Shown: positions 63,372 to 64,000 of the stretch, in pieces
Layout of the letters: each line of letters starts with the position of its first letter
Position numbering within the stretch: the stretch's first letter is position 1
Source: Hygrocybe punicea
Lineage: Eukaryota; Basidiomycota; Agaricomycetes; Agaricales; Hygrophoraceae
Reading direction: 5' to 3'
Length of the DNA: 64,000 nt
Assembly: GCA_963556145.1 (NCBI GenBank)
Contig: OY744471.1
Coordinates: 1,729,590 to 1,793,589, forward strand
The notes under the pieces: generated by a model
The model's input: only the letters and a program-made list of their open reading frames with translations
Databases searched by the model: none
Told to the model about the DNA's origin: nothing
Made by a program: the position numbers and the translations under genes

Positions 63372-64000
63372 CCTATTCTAGCTTCGACATGCTGCGATTC
63401 ACTGCGATTTATTGCGAAACATCCCGATTTATATGTATCTCCATTGCGATGCGACAGCGCGATGCGCGCGATACAGGCGATAATTTGACATTACGGCGAT
63501 TTTCTTCGGAGTGCTTCGGCCCCCTTCGGAAACATATTTCGAGCCTCTCCGACATCATCCACGCTTGTACCGTTCACCCTATTCCATTCCGATTCCGTTC
63601 CGGTTCCAGGGAAGTCTTTATGCGACATGTTTCACTTATTTCAAACATTATAGCTCCTATCCTCTAGATATTTTGGAAATTGCTTCGCATGGTGTTATAC
63701 CCTTTGTTTCAGTTCCATTTCATTCCTATTGCACCATAGTTCCGTCATGCACCATCTATTTGTCTTGCCTTCTTCACCCTTTATTGTCCTAACAACCAAC
63801 TTCGCATAAATACCCCCTATAGTTTACATACTAGAGAGACGTCTTGTATACCCCCGATTCCAGTCTATCATATCACCTCTTTACTGCGCTGTCCATGTGA
63901 TAGCTCCGCTATGCTCTATTAAACTTTGCATTCCTTCTATAAAGTGCTACGTATACGCCAAAAACATCGCCGACTGTTTCGCACACGCCGCACACATCGC
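63372..64000. other. Non-coding leader-like sequence (second copy)
   Basis: Same as 53261-53889; the gag frame that follows in the first copy would begin just past the window edge. Confidence 0.5.

Larger units (their letters stand above)
61202..64000. repeat. Near-identical second copy of 51091-53889
   Basis: The whole stretch repeats 51091-53889 at an offset of 10111, dropping to 10110 after a one-base loss near 62925. It includes the partial gypsy LTR, both LINE pieces, the family-B LTR and the non-coding leader. I noticed no other difference by eye. Confidence 0.95.

Overview
The window looks like the repeat-dense part of an Agaricomycete (basidiomycete) nuclear genome. Short introns with GTAAGT/GTATGT donors and CTAAC/CTAAT branch points are common. 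Several families typical of these fungi are present: a NACHT-WD40 NLR-like gene, a NACHT-type TPR gene, and DUF6533, DUF6698 and DUF6532 proteins. The transposons are PIF/Harbinger, hAT-like, chromovirus-type Ty3/gypsy and a Tad-like LINE with RNase H. I saw no tRNA, rRNA or CRISPR array.

Host genes are concentrated in the first 11.4 kb: a DUF6533 fragment (-), a decayed NACHT-WD40 gene (+), an APH-like gene (+), Mediator subunit 8 (-), coproporphyrinogen III oxidase HEM13 (+, divergent from MED8 over about 209 bp), and a TPR gene (-). The TPR gene appears to have been split by two Harbinger elements, so its upstream coding pieces now lie at 11.4-11.6 kb and about 16.45-16.51 kb.

From 11.6 to 28.5 kb there are three Harbinger elements, each with a DDE transposase and a Myb/SANT-like partner in convergent orientation. 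The third (25516-28543) has perfect TTA duplications, 85-bp terminal repeats and intact frames. In the first two, hAT-like elements with 8-bp target duplications have landed inside the Myb partner gene. One of these contains a further element packed with CTG/CAG triplets. A DUF6698 gene (24.25-25.5 kb) abuts the third Harbinger.

From 30.6 to 53.3 kb there are two copies of one self-priming chromovirus and a deep nest. A minus-strand LINE (about 53.26 to 39.68 kb) is split by a TA-duplicating DNA element (41691-50816). That element is split by chromovirus copy 2 (42059-50528), whose 3' LTR is split by a CAG-rich hAT-like element (49061-50485). Both chromovirus copies carry, between pol and the 3' LTR, an antisense gene with its own TATA box. 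In copy 2 it splices in frame into a coiled-coil plus cysteine-cluster protein.

From 53.9 kb come the gag-protease part of a second gypsy family, a 2-kb minisatellite of 34-bp units, a large foldback structure whose arms encode related low-complexity proteins, a 100-N gap, and a near-identical second copy (61202-64000) of 51091-53889. The strongest leads are the antisense retrotransposon gene, the covarying self-priming site, the spliced triplet-repeat hAT-like family and the coding foldback.
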